A stretch of DNA of 64,000 bases from JBBQZO01 sp038207625 (GCA_038207625.1 JBBQZO010000001.1:186001-250000); one strand, 5' to 3'. Shown: positions 35,142 through 44,103, counted from the stretch's first letter. Program-made: numbers and translations. Notes: generated by a model from the letters alone, not told the origin.

Positions 35142-35923
35142 GTGGATCGCATCACCAACTCATCGCAATAGCGTTTAATGATGTAAAAAGTATAACGCGC
35201 CGCGACGGATTTCACGAAACGCATGAAATCGGTCGCGGCGTCTTCATTGGCGTTGTCGGAAACGGCGCGCAATACCGCAAATGGCACACCCAGTTCGAAA
35301 CAGACCTGGGCCACGGCCGCACCTTCCATTTCAACGGCAAGCAAGGCCGGAAAACTGCTGGTCAATTCCGCCAGATGCGAACGACCGCTGACAAACTGAT
35401 CTCCACTGGCAATCAAGCCACGGTGTATGCGTGGTTGCTCGAGCCGAAATAGATCCCGTTCGGTCGCGTCGATTGCCGTATCAAGATCGTAATCAAGAAA
35501 TCCATGGGCTGCGCTTGCCAACTCGTTGCTCAGCCGGACATCGGACTGAAAGTGCGACAAACCCGTCAAAGGCACCTCAAAACGGGGAAACAAAGGGCGC
35601 GCATCCATATCGTACTGAACCAAAGACTCTGCGATGACGATGTCGCCAACATGGACACCCGCACTTCCCGCACCGGCAACGCCAGTGAAGATGATATGCG
35701 TGACGCCAAAGCGCTCGATCAGGATGCTGGCCGTCATGGCCGCTGCGACCTTGCCGATCCGTGAGAGCACGCACACGGCGTCGATGCCCCATAACAAGCC
35801 CTCTGTGTACTGGCGCATGCCGTGCGTGAGCGTAGCGGGGCCTTGCATGGCTTCCACGAGCCCTTGTTGTTCTTCCTGGAGGGCGCTGATGATGCCTAAA
35901 CGTATGTTTTTGTTCGAATTCAT
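35138..35923 (-). CDS. mtnN: 5'-methylthioadenosine / S-adenosylhomocysteine nucleosidase
   Basis: Cleaves MTA and SAH to free adenine, recycling the products of SAM use and feeding the AI-2/methionine salvage routes. At 261 residues it is longer than E. coli Pfs (232) by insertions around 100-140. Motifs: LGIISALQEEQQGLVEAM, VSG-like IIFTGVAGAGSAGVHVGDIV, the catalytic MEGAAVAQVCFELGVPFAVL, and RAVSDNANEDA with the acid that protonates adenine. It is convergent with and overlaps ald. The upstream region is the origin-like interval, so its promoter lies near the left DnaA-box cluster. Confidence 0.9.
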
Positions 35924-35975
35924 GCTGGTTTTGGACGCTTTTTAGGGATATGCACCGAGTTTCGCAGGTTTAAGG

Positions 35976-36198
35976 GTTTACTTGAATTGTTTGTATACAA
36001 AATTAGTAGTGATAGTAAACGGCCATTTTTTTGTGGATAAGTCCAAGTAAACCTTACGGATCAGCAGTTTACGAAATTCAAAACCTGCTGGACAAGCCTT
36101 GTATCAAGTCGGGATGGTTGTTGGATAAAATTTTGCCTGTGGACAAAAGACGAGTTTTCCCACATCTCATCCTGTGTATATCCAGCGACTTATCCACA
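35976..36198. other. oriC-like module, left (decayed) copy
   Basis: Shares layout with the module at 37097-37320. In order: GTTTACTT (35976-35983), AT-rich tract with TTGTATACAAAAT, trios TAGTAG (36004-36009) and TAG (36013-36015), TGTGGATAA (36032-36040, exact DnaA box on the minus strand), TGTGGACAA (36138-36146), TTTCCCACA (36156-36164), TGTGTATAT (36173-36181) and an exact TTATCCACA (36190-36198). Two of the five boxes are exact, two are one mismatch away and one is two away. The interval 35945-37444 contains no gene I can support. Confidence 0.75.
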
Positions 36199-36723
36199 CG
36201 CCAAGTCGCGTTTTTGGCACGTTGGCCACAAAACCTCTGTTTGGAGCGGGTTTTTGAAAAAATTTTCAAGCCAACACGATCTCAGGCGACGCGGAAATTG
36301 GCTTGGTCGAAGTCTTCCTCGGCTCGCAGCAAGCAGTTTGCCAAAATTTGAGGCAGCGTCCGTCCGTTTTTCGCAGTGCTCAGCACAAAATCAAGGGCAT
36401 GAACGATGTCCAAACGCCTGCTCAGGTCGTACAGGGCCACCCTGGCGGCCTTCAATCAAGAAACTTGTGCGGAGTCCTCATATTTTCACTTGAGCAGCGT
36501 GGTGGGCTTGTTTGGTCGCAAATCGTTGGCCAGGCGATTTTTTTTCGGCCAAATCTCGTTCAATGCGTGTTCTTGGTTCTTTGACAGAAAAAAATCGTCT
36601 TCAAGATTAGCTTGTCGAAAGTGTCTGCTTAAAATTTCAGCGTTGGGGAGCGAAGATGGTGTTGCTAATCGTAGCGGGTTGGGCGCTCGTGTTTGAAGCT
36701 TGAAGACGTCGCGTCCTAGCTCA

Positions 36724-36863
36724 GTTCACGCCCATATTTTGAGCAAATTTGTCGACTTCTATGGTTCACGCGTAGATTTTGAGCAGCCGTGCGTATGACA
36801 TGGTTCATGCATAAATTTTGAGCATGAATTGCCGTAGGACAGTTCATGCATATATTTTAAGCA
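36724..36863. repeat. Four 22-bp direct repeats at 39-40 bp spacing
   Basis: Consensus GTTCAYGCNTANATTTTGAG then CA. Copies begin at 36724, 36764, 36803 and 36842. The third and fourth also extend into the palindromes TTCATGC-N11-GCATGAA and GTTCATGC-N11-GCATGAAC. Direct repeats with regular spacing suggest either iterons near an origin or the multiple terminal repeats of an IS21-type element whose body is gone. They lie between the two oriC-like modules. Confidence 0.7.
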
Positions 36864-37096
36864 TGAACGTTGGCTAAAATTTGAACCAACAGCTTGGCTT
36901 TCCGTGTTCTCCAAGATCTGTGAGTCGTCCGGGACGTGCTTTTTTTTTTTGAGGTCTTCGTGTCGTGCGTGTAAGAGGTGTTGTCAGGCAAGTCTGCAAG
37001 TTCAACGGGGCGGAGGGCTGTGTTGGCTCTTTTTTTTCGGGAATTCGGGGTTTCGGGTCGGTTTTTCAGGGTTTTCGGTTTTCGGGTCGGTTGTAG

Positions 37097-37320
37097 GTTT
37101 ACTTAAAAAGGTTGTATATAAAAATAGTAGTAGTTGTTAACGGTCGCATGTTTCTGTGGATAAGCCTTATTTTTTCCTTTAAATCATCAACTTGGCGTGC
37201 TTATAAGTGCTGAAATACTCCTGTATGCGGCTGGGACGAGTTTGGGACAAAAAAACGCCTGTGTATAAATCGTCGTTTATCCACAATCCATGCCTGTGGA
37301 TATCAATAGACTTATCCACA
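37097..37320. other. oriC-like module, right copy (probable chromosomal origin)
   Basis: In order: GTTTACTT (37097-37104), AT-rich tract TTGTATATAAAAA, DnaA-trio-like TAGTAGTAG (37125-37133), exact DnaA box complement TGTGGATAA (37155-37163), TGTGTATAA (37260-37268, matches TTATNCACA), TTATCCACA (37277-37285), TGTGGATAT (37295-37303, one mismatch) and TTATCCACA (37312-37320). A DnaA box followed by TAG trios and an AT-rich unwinding tract is the layout of the bacterial basal unwinding system. Upstream, a GT-rich stretch repeats TTTCGGGTCGGTT at 37051 and 37080. dnaA itself is not in the window. Confidence 0.82.
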
Positions 37321-37444
37321 GGGTGCTTGCTGCCAAACGCTTGTGCGTCTGTCATCGTCGCGCCGTCAGTTTTGCCACTCCGTACCCACGGTAGAGGAAT
37401 GATCTGTTACTCTTTCCTCAACGTCGGCGACTTTGAGGACTGCA

Positions 37445-38473
37445 ATGGATCTGTTTCAATACCCGATCATTCAGGGGCCGATGGCGGGCGGCGCCAGTAC
37501 GCCAGCGCTTGCTGCGGCAGTGTCAAACGCCGGTGGGCTGGGCTCGATCGCCATCTCGCTGCTCTCGCCAAGCCAGATTGGCGAGCAGGTTGCCCAAGTG
37601 CGCTCCATGACTGGCAAGCCTTTCTTACTCAATCTGTTTGTCCAGCAGACGCCCGCGCCCAGCGCGGACGACATCGCGCACGCCGTCACCTTGCTCGAGC
37701 CAGTCTGGCGCGGTCTGGGTTGGAATGAGTTGCCCATGCCCAAGCAATGGTGTGAAGACTTTGATGCCCAGTTCGATGCCTTGATCGCCGCGCAACCAGC
37801 TGTCGCCAGTTTTACGTTCAATATACTGACTGCGGCCCAGGTGGAGCGCCTCCACGCGGCCAACATTTTTGTCATCGGCACGGTCACGACGGTCGCCGAA
37901 GCGCGCGCCTGGGAAAGCATTGGCGCCGATGCGGTCATCGCGTCCGGCATCGAATCGGGCGGCCATCGCGGCACTTTCATCGGCACACAGGAGGCGGCGA
38001 ATTTGAGCGCCAACGCGCTGTTGCCGCAAGTGGTCGATGCGGTGCGGATACCGGTGATTGCCGCCGGCGGCATCATGAATGGCGCAGATATTCGCCATGC
38101 GCTTGCGCTCGGTGCGCGCGCGGTGCAAATGGGAACGGCTTTTCTGGTGTGCGACGAAAGCGGCATCAATGCCGCGTATCGACAGCGTTTGCTGTCCGCC
38201 GGCGATCATCCAACCCGTCTGACGCGCAGCTTTTCGGGACGCTACGCACGCGGTTTGGAAAACCGTTTCATGGAAATGATGAATCCGCACGAAGCGCAGG
38301 TGCCGGCCTACCCGGTTCAAAACGCACTTACGGGCAGCATCCGCGCGGCCGCGGCAGCCTCTGGCGACACGGAATTGATGTCGCTGTGGGCCGGCACCGG
38401 AGTCGGACGCGCGCGCGCGATGCCGGCGGCACAACTGGTTCAGACTTTGGTACAAGAAATGGCAGCGCCTTAA
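37445..38473 (+). CDS. Nitronate monooxygenase
   Basis: FMN-dependent oxygenase of 342 residues that detoxifies alkyl nitronates such as propionate-3-nitronate. Motifs of the class: YPIIQGPMAGGASTPALAAA, VSNAGGLGSIA, ASGIESGGHRG (phosphate binding) and IPVIAAGGIMNGADIRHALA with GARAVQMGTAFL. GAGG (37435-37438) precedes the ATG at 37445. It is the first gene right of the origin-like module and leads into the GMC oxidoreductase gene 23 bases later, so the two probably form an operon. Whether the family name reflects its physiological substrate is uncertain. Confidence 0.9.
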   Translation: MDLFQYPIIQGPMAGGASTPALAAAVSNAGGLGSIAISLLSPSQIGEQVAQVRSMTGKPFLLNLFVQQTPAPSADDIAHAVTLLEPVWRGLGWNELPMPKQWCEDFDAQFDALIAAQPAVASFTFNILTAAQVERLHAANIFVIGTVTTVAEARAWESIGADAVIASGIESGGHRGTFIGTQEAANLSANALLPQVVDAVRIPVIAAGGIMNGADIRHALALGARAVQMGTAFLVCDESGINAAYRQRLLSAGDHPTRLTRSFSGRYARGLENRFMEMMNPHEAQVPAYPVQNALTGSIRAAAAASGDTELMSLWAGTGVGRARAMPAAQLVQTLVQEMAAP

Positions 38474-38496
38474 AGGAGCAAGTGTTGGAGCATGCA

Positions 38497-40122
38497 ATGG
38501 AAGCGGCAGGGGACTTTGACTACATCATCATCGGGGCTGGAACGGCAGGCTGTGTGTTGGCCAACCGCCTGACCCGCGACAAGGATGTGACGGTGTTGCT
38601 GATCGAAGCGGGCGGCAAGGACGATTACCTGTGGATCCACATTCCGGTTGGCTATCTGCATTGCATCGGCAATCCGCGCACCGATTGGATGTTTCGCACC
38701 GAAACCGAAGCGGCACTGGGTGGGCGCAGCCTGATTTATCCGCGCGGCAAAGTGCTGGGCGGCAGCTCGTCGATCAACGGCATGATCTACATGCGCGGTC
38801 AGAGCAACGATTACGATCACTGGGCCGCGCTGAGCGACGATGCGTCGTGGGGCTGGGACAGTGTGTTGCCCCTGTTTATGCAAAGCGAGGACTATCACGG
38901 CGGCAGCGGACCGGTGCATGGTGTCGGCGGCGAATGGCGGGTGGAAAAGCAGCGCCTGTCGTGGCCTATCCTGGACGCTTTTCGGGATGCTGCGGCGCAA
39001 ACGGGGATCGCCACCGTCACCGATTTCAACGGCGGCGACAATGCCGGCTGCGGTTACTTCGACGTCAACCAGAAACGCGGCGTGCGCTGGAACACGGCGC
39101 GGGCATTTCTCAAGCCGGCCGGCCAGCGCGGCAACTTGACCATCATGACCGGCTGCCATGTCGAAAAACTCGACATCGTCAGCACGGAAGCGGGCAAAGT
39201 CTGTCGCGGCGCGGTGTTTAGCGGCGGAGGCAGCCGCTGGAGCGCCAACGCGCGGCGCGAAACCTTGCTCACGGCAGGTGCGATCGGCTCGCCCCAGTTG
39301 CTGCAATTGTCCGGCATCGGCCCGGCGGCCTTGCTGCAACAGCACGGCATCACGCCGCTGCATGATGCGCCAGGTGTTGGTGATAATTTACAGGATCATT
39401 TACAGCTGCGCATGGCGTTCAAGGTGCAGGGCGCGCGCACGCTCAACACCACCTCGGCCAGCTGGTACGGCAAGGCCAAGATCGGGCTTGAGTACGCACT
39501 GTTTCGCAGCGGACCGATGTCGATGGCGCCGTCGCAGTTGGGCGCGTTCGCCAAATCGGACGCCGCTCAGGCCACGCCGAATCTGGAGTTTCACGTGCAG
39601 CCGCTGTCGCTCGAATCGTTCGGCCAGCCTTTGCATGCGTTTCCCGCGTTCACCGCCAGCGTGTGCAATCTGCGTCCGAGTTCGCGCGGCCAGGTGCGCA
39701 TCGGCGCCAACGATTCGTATGCGCCACCGAAAATTTCACCGAACTATTTGAGCACGCCGGAGGACCGACGCACCGCCGCCGCCGCGCTGGCGTTGACGCG
39801 CCGCATCGTGGCGGCGCCGGCCTTGCAACGCTACGTGCCGGAAGAGTTCAAACCCGGTCCGCAGTACCGCACCGAGGACGAACTGGCCGAAGCAGCCAGC
39901 GTGATCGGCACCACGATTTTCCACCCGGTCGGCACCTGCAAGATGGGGCGCATTGACGACCCGCTGGCCGTCGTCGACAGTCAGTTGCGCGTGATCGGCG
40001 TGGCGGGACTGCGCGTGGTCGATGCTTCCATCATGCCCACGATTACGTCGGGCAACACCAATTCGCCGACCCTGATGATCGCCGAAAAAGCCGCCAAGAT
40101 GATCGCCAAGCACTGGGCGTGA
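38497..40122 (+). CDS. GMC family FAD-dependent oxidoreductase
   Basis: Flavoprotein of 541 residues of the glucose-methanol-choline family; it oxidises an alcohol or similar substrate, unknown here. FAD-binding start DYIIIGAGTAGCVLANRLTR, the GMC signatures RGKVLGGSSSINGMIYMRGQ and GAIGSPQLLQLSGIGP, and the catalytic C-terminus FHPVGTCKMG plus DASIMPTITSGNTNSPTLMI are all present. Starts at GTG 38482, TTG 38485 and ATG 38497 are in frame; the ATG is preferred, with GGAG six bases before it. It follows the nitronate monooxygenase gene closely and precedes the liv transporter by 160 bases. Confidence 0.92.
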   Translation: MEAAGDFDYIIIGAGTAGCVLANRLTRDKDVTVLLIEAGGKDDYLWIHIPVGYLHCIGNPRTDWMFRTETEAALGGRSLIYPRGKVLGGSSSINGMIYMRGQSNDYDHWAALSDDASWGWDSVLPLFMQSEDYHGGSGPVHGVGGEWRVEKQRLSWPILDAFRDAAAQTGIATVTDFNGGDNAGCGYFDVNQKRGVRWNTARAFLKPAGQRGNLTIMTGCHVEKLDIVSTEAGKVCRGAVFSGGGSRWSANARRETLLTAGAIGSPQLLQLSGIGPAALLQQHGITPLHDAPGVGDNLQDHLQLRMAFKVQGARTLNTTSASWYGKAKIGLEYALFRSGPMSMAPSQLGAFAKSDAAQATPNLEFHVQPLSLESFGQPLHAFPAFTASVCNLRPSSRGQVRIGANDSYAPPKISPNYLSTPEDRRTAAAALALTRRIVAAPALQRYVPEEFKPGPQYRTEDELAEAASVIGTTIFHPVGTCKMGRIDDPLAVVDSQLRVIGVAGLRVVDASIMPTITSGNTNSPTLMIAEKAAKMIAKHWA

Positions 40123-40206
40123 CGGCGACCTGAATGGCGCAAAAGCACAATACTTGGTCGCATACTTGATATGCGTCAATACCGTAGTGATGGTAGTTAT
40201 ACCGTA

Positions 40207-40235
40207 TTGTGACGAAAATTTAATCTGTGTATTAT
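40207..40235 (+). promoter_or_regulatory. Predicted sigma-70 promoter of the liv operon
   Basis: TTGTGA (40207-40212) and TATTAT (40230-40235) are 17 bases apart in an AT-rich stretch 47 bases before livG. A short palindrome CTAAAA-ATAA-TTTTAG follows at about 40237-40252, in the expected early transcribed region, and may be an operator. AGGAG precedes livG. Confidence 0.6.
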
Positions 40236-40282
40236 CTAAAAATAATTTTAGGGTGGTTAAAAAAGAATAATTAGGAGACACG

Positions 40283-41053
40283 ATGTCAGACGTCATCTTG
40301 GAAACAAGGAATTTGACCAAGGAATTCAAGGGATTCACTGCGGTCAATGATGTAAACCTCCAAGTTCAACGCGGTCACATCCACGCGTTGATTGGCCCCA
40401 ATGGCGCTGGCAAGACCACCTGTTTCAATCTGCTGACCAAGTTCCTGGTGCCCACATCCGGTCAGTTGCTGTTCAACGGCAACGACATCACCGCCAGCAA
40501 GCCGGCCCAGATCGCACGCATGGGCATCATTCGCTCATTCCAGATCTCCGCCGTGTTTCCCCACTTGAGCGTGCTGCAAAATGTGCGCATCGGCTTGCAG
40601 CGCCAGCTTGGCAGCTCCTTCCATTTCTGGCGCAGTGAACGCTCGCTGTCCTGCCTGGACGAGCGGGCGATGGCCTTGCTGGCCGAGGTCGATCTGGCCA
40701 GCTTCGCCGACACCATTACGGTCGACATGCCGTACGGGCGCAAACGTGCGCTCGAAATTGCTACGACGCTGGCCATGGAACCGGAACTGATGCTGCTCGA
40801 CGAGCCGACTCAGGGCATGGGACACGAGGACGTGCACCGCATCACCGAACTGATCAAGAAGGTTTCCAAGGGGCGCACGATTTTGATGGTTGAACACAAT
40901 ATGAGCGTGGTGTCCGGCATTTGCGACCGGATCTCGGTGTTGCAGCGCGGCGCCATGCTGGCCGAGGGCAGTTACGCCGAGGTGTCGTCCAACCCGCAGG
41001 TGATGGAAGCCTATATGGGCACCACCAGCGCCGAGCTGGAAGGAGCGCACTGA
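40283..41053 (+). CDS. livG: Branched-chain amino-acid-type ABC transporter, ATPase LivG
   Basis: One of two ATPases of a five-component importer encoded by the next genes. At 256 residues: Walker A GPNGAGKTT (38-46), the Q-loop region IIRSFQISAVFPHLSVLQNV, Walker B MLLDEPTQGMGHEDV and the switch H in MVEHNMSVVSG. The signature reads MPYGRKRALEIA, a common LivG-type deviation from LSGGQ. Substrates of this class are leucine/isoleucine/valine, other amino acids or amides; the true ligand depends on the binding protein. Its TGA overlaps the livF start as TGATG. Confidence 0.93.
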   Translation: MSDVILETRNLTKEFKGFTAVNDVNLQVQRGHIHALIGPNGAGKTTCFNLLTKFLVPTSGQLLFNGNDITASKPAQIARMGIIRSFQISAVFPHLSVLQNVRIGLQRQLGSSFHFWRSERSLSCLDERAMALLAEVDLASFADTITVDMPYGRKRALEIATTLAMEPELMLLDEPTQGMGHEDVHRITELIKKVSKGRTILMVEHNMSVVSGICDRISVLQRGAMLAEGSYAEVSSNPQVMEAYMGTTSAELEGAH

Positions 41054-41760
41054 TGACGCCGGCACTGGAAATTTCAAAGCTGCACACCTGGTACGGCGAA
41101 TCGCATATTTTGCATGACGTGAACCTGTCGGTGAATCCCGGCGAAGTGGTTACTTTGCTGGGGCGCAACGGCGCCGGGCGCACCACCACTTTGCGCGCCA
41201 TCATGGGCTTGACGGGCGCGCGCACCGGCTCGATCAAGGTCAATGGTGTCGAGGCGATCGACATGCAAACGCACAAGATCGCCCACTTGGGAATCGGCTA
41301 CTGCCCGGAAGAGCGCGGCATTTTTTCGTCGCTGTCGACCGAGGAAAACCTGATGCTGCCGCCGCTGCTGAACGGTCACGGCAAGGGCATGTCGGTGGAA
41401 GAAATTTACGCGATGTTTCCCAATCTGGAAGAGCGCAAGCATAGTCAGGGAACCCGCCTGTCGGGCGGCGAACAGCAGATGCTGGCGGTGGCGCGGATTT
41501 TGCGCACCGGCGCGCGCCTGCTGCTGCTCGATGAAATCTCCGAAGGACTGGCGCCGGTGATCGTGCAAGGTTTGGCGCGCATGATCACCACGCTCAAAGC
41601 CAAGGGCTACACCATCGTCATGGTGGAACAGAATTTCCGCTTCGCCGCGCCGTTGGCGGACCGGTTTTACGTGATGGAGCATGGTCAGATTGCCCTGACT
41701 TTTGCTGCATCTGAATTGAACGCCAAGATGCCGGTTCTGACCGAACTGCTGGGCGTGTAG
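41053..41760 (+). CDS. livF: Branched-chain amino-acid-type ABC transporter, ATPase LivF
   Basis: Second ATPase of the importer, 235 residues. Signature RLSGGEQQMLAVARIL, Walker B LLLLDEISEGLAPVI and switch VMVEQNFRFA are normal. Walker A is GRNGAGRTTT (37-46), with Arg43 in place of the invariant Lys; I believe this occurs in other betaproteobacterial LivF-like proteins, but it should weaken nucleotide phosphate binding. The other ATPase of the pair keeps Lys, so one site may be mainly structural. It overlaps livG by one base (TGATG). Confidence 0.92.
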   Translation: MTPALEISKLHTWYGESHILHDVNLSVNPGEVVTLLGRNGAGRTTTLRAIMGLTGARTGSIKVNGVEAIDMQTHKIAHLGIGYCPEERGIFSSLSTEENLMLPPLLNGHGKGMSVEEIYAMFPNLEERKHSQGTRLSGGEQQMLAVARILRTGARLLLLDEISEGLAPVIVQGLARMITTLKAKGYTIVMVEQNFRFAAPLADRFYVMEHGQIALTFAASELNAKMPVLTELLGV

Positions 41761-41799
41761 CACGCGTTGAATACTATAAATCCATATAACGGAGACACC

Positions 41800-43008
41800 A
41801 TGAAACGTAAAACAATCGCCATCGCTGCGGCCGCCGTGTGCGCCCTGAGCCTGTCCTTTTCTGCCTCGGCGCAGATCTCGGGCGACACCATCAAGATCGG
41901 GCTGATCACCGACATGTCGGGTACTTATTCAGACATCGACGGCGCCGGCGGCGCGGAAGCGGTGAAGATGGCGATTGCGGATGCGGGCGGGATGATCAAC
42001 GGCAAAAAAATCGAATTCATCGTCGCCGACCATCAGAACAAGGCCGACATCGCGGCCAGCAAAGCGCGCGAATGGTTCGACCAGCAGGGCGTCGACATGC
42101 TGATCGGCGGCACCAACTCGGGCGCCAATCTGGCCATGGCCAAGATCGCCGCCGAAAAGAAAAAGGTGTTCATGTCGATCGGCGCCGCCTCGGCCCGTCT
42201 GACCAATGAGGAATGCTCGCCGTACACCGTGCATTACGCCTACGACACCGTCGCATTGGCGCGCGGCACCGGTGGCGCGATCGTCAAGCAGGGCGGCAAA
42301 TCGTGGTTCTTCCTGACCGCCGATTACGCCTTCGGCGCATCGCTGGAAAAAGACACGGCGGCAGTTGTCACGGCGGCCGGCGGCAAGGTCGTCGGCAGCG
42401 TCAAGCATCCGTTCCCGGCATCCGACTTCTCGTCTTTCCTGCTGCAGGCGCAAGCGTCGAAAGCGCAGATCCTGGGCCTGGCCAACGCCGGCGCGGACAC
42501 CATCAACGCGATCAAGGCGGCCAACGAATTTGGCGTGACCAAGACGATGAAGCTGGCCGGCTTGCTGATGTTCATCAACGATGTCCACTCGCTGACCTTG
42601 CCGCTCACGCAAGGCATGTATCTGACCGACGGCTGGTACTGGGATTTGAATCCGGAAACACGCGCCTGGTCCAAGCGCTTCTTCGAAAAAATGAAGAAAG
42701 AACCGTCGATGTTGCAGGCGGGTGATTACTCGGCCGCGTCGCATTACCTGAAGGCGGTCAAGGCGATCGGCACCGACGACGCCGACAAGGTGATGGCGCA
42801 GATGAAGAAGACCAAGGTCAACGACATGTTCGCCAAGAACGCCGAGATCCGTCCGGACGGACGTCTGGTGCATGATATGTACCTGATGGAAGTGAAGAAA
42901 CCGTCGGAATCGAAATACCCATGGGATTACTTCAAAGTCGTCGAAGTCATTCCCGGTGCGCAGGCTTACACCACCAAGGCCGAGTCCAAGTGCGTGCTGT
43001 GGAAGTAA
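41800..43008 (+). CDS. ABC transporter substrate-binding protein (Leu/Ile/Val-type)
   Basis: Periplasmic receptor of the liv-type importer, 402 residues. Signal peptide AIAAAAVCALSLSFSASAQI; mature ligand domain with IKIGLITDMSGTYSDIDGAG, EFIVADHQNKADIAASKARE, NSGANLAMAKIAAEKKKVFM and the hinge regions of a Venus-flytrap fold. Relatives with this AMIDE-like sequence may bind amides or aromatic acids, so the ligand is not settled. GGAGA precedes the ATG at 41800; an in-frame ATG at 41767 is less likely. 137 bases separate it from livH. Confidence 0.92.
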   Translation: MKRKTIAIAAAAVCALSLSFSASAQISGDTIKIGLITDMSGTYSDIDGAGGAEAVKMAIADAGGMINGKKIEFIVADHQNKADIAASKAREWFDQQGVDMLIGGTNSGANLAMAKIAAEKKKVFMSIGAASARLTNEECSPYTVHYAYDTVALARGTGGAIVKQGGKSWFFLTADYAFGASLEKDTAAVVTAAGGKVVGSVKHPFPASDFSSFLLQAQASKAQILGLANAGADTINAIKAANEFGVTKTMKLAGLLMFINDVHSLTLPLTQGMYLTDGWYWDLNPETRAWSKRFFEKMKKEPSMLQAGDYSAASHYLKAVKAIGTDDADKVMAQMKKTKVNDMFAKNAEIRPDGRLVHDMYLMEVKKPSESKYPWDYFKVVEVIPGAQAYTTKAESKCVLWK

Positions 43009-43145
43009 GCCGCCGCTGATGGCGTGAGGCGCGCCGCTGTTGCCGGCGCGCTCGGCCTGCATTCTGAAGTTGCACGACGCGGCCCGCCCGCGTCGTTCTT
43101 GTCGATTCGCACCGGCTGGTCCGGGCACTTTTATACTGTGATGCC

Positions 43146-44030
43146 ATGGAAATATTCGGCGTTCCCTTGCAGGCGATGATGAGCCAGCTGTTGCTGGGTC
43201 TGGTCAACGGCTCCTTTTACGCGATGCTCTCGCTGGGCCTGGCGGTCATCTTCGGCCTGCTCAACGTGATCAATTTTTCGCACGGTGCGCTGTACATGAT
43301 GGGCGCGTTTCTGGCCTGGATGGGGCTGAGCATGTTCGGCATCAACTACTGGGCCATGCTGATCATCGCGCCGCTGCTGGTGGGCGCCTTCGGCATCATC
43401 GTCGAGAAGACCATGCTGCGCTGGCTCTACAAGCTCGACCACCTGTACGGCCTGTTGCTGACGTTCGGCATCACGCTGTTGTTAGAGGGCGTGTTCCGCT
43501 CCTTTTTCGGCGTCTCCGGCCAGTCGTTCGCGGTGCCTGAGTTGCTGGCCGGCTCGACCGACCTGGGCTTCATGATGTTGCCCAACTACCGCGCCTGGGT
43601 GGTGTTCGCCTCGCTGACGGTGTGCCTGTCGACCTGGTTCGTGATCGAAAAAACCAAGCTCGGTTCCTACCTGCGCGCCGGCACCGAAAACCCGAAACTG
43701 GTCGAAGCCTTCGGCGTCAACGTGCCGCTGATGGTCACGCTGACCTACGGCTTCGGCGTCGCGCTGGCGGGGTTTGCCGGCGTGTTGGCCGCACCGATCA
43801 TCCAGGTCACCCCGCTGATGGGCTCGAACCTGATCATCGTCGTGTTCGCCGTCGTCGTGATCGGCGGCATGGGCTCGATCATGGGCTCGATCGTCACCGG
43901 ACTCGGGCTGGGCGTGATCGAAGGGCTGACCCGCGTGTTCTATCCGGAAGGCTCGGCCACGGTGGTGTTCGTCGTAATGGTGATCGTGCTGTTGCTGCGC
44001 CCGGCCGGCTTGTTCGGCAAAGAAAAGTAA
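43146..44030 (+). CDS. livH: Branched-chain amino-acid-type ABC transporter permease LivH
   Basis: Inner-membrane channel subunit of 294 residues with about eight hydrophobic helices. Family motifs: LLGLVNGSFYAMLSLGLAVI, FGLLNVINFSHGALYMMGAF, the EAA-like loop LGSYLRAGTENPKLVEAFGV and FGVALAGFAGVLAAPIIQV. No Shine-Dalgarno stands before either ATG (43141 is out of frame; 43146 is used), and a TATACT lies just upstream (43132), so translation may depend on upstream genes or a short leader. Confidence 0.93.
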   Translation: MEIFGVPLQAMMSQLLLGLVNGSFYAMLSLGLAVIFGLLNVINFSHGALYMMGAFLAWMGLSMFGINYWAMLIIAPLLVGAFGIIVEKTMLRWLYKLDHLYGLLLTFGITLLLEGVFRSFFGVSGQSFAVPELLAGSTDLGFMMLPNYRAWVVFASLTVCLSTWFVIEKTKLGSYLRAGTENPKLVEAFGVNVPLMVTLTYGFGVALAGFAGVLAAPIIQVTPLMGSNLIIVVFAVVVIGGMGSIMGSIVTGLGLGVIEGLTRVFYPEGSATVVFVVMVIVLLLRPAGLFGKEK

Positions 44031-44103
44031 GCCGTGCCGTCTGGCCGGTATCGCGCCTTTCCCGCGTCGGGGAGGGCCGCAACACAACGCTCTGGAGCAC
44101 CTG

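Noticed and set aside
36031..36696. Short plus-strand frames inside the origin-like interval
   Set aside because: They cross DnaA boxes and T-runs, lack Shine-Dalgarno sequences and the genome's codon bias, and match no protein known to me.
39587..39602. parS-like word inside the GMC oxidoreductase gene
   Set aside because: About 12 of 16 bases match, the right half is not conserved, and it is isolated within coding sequence.
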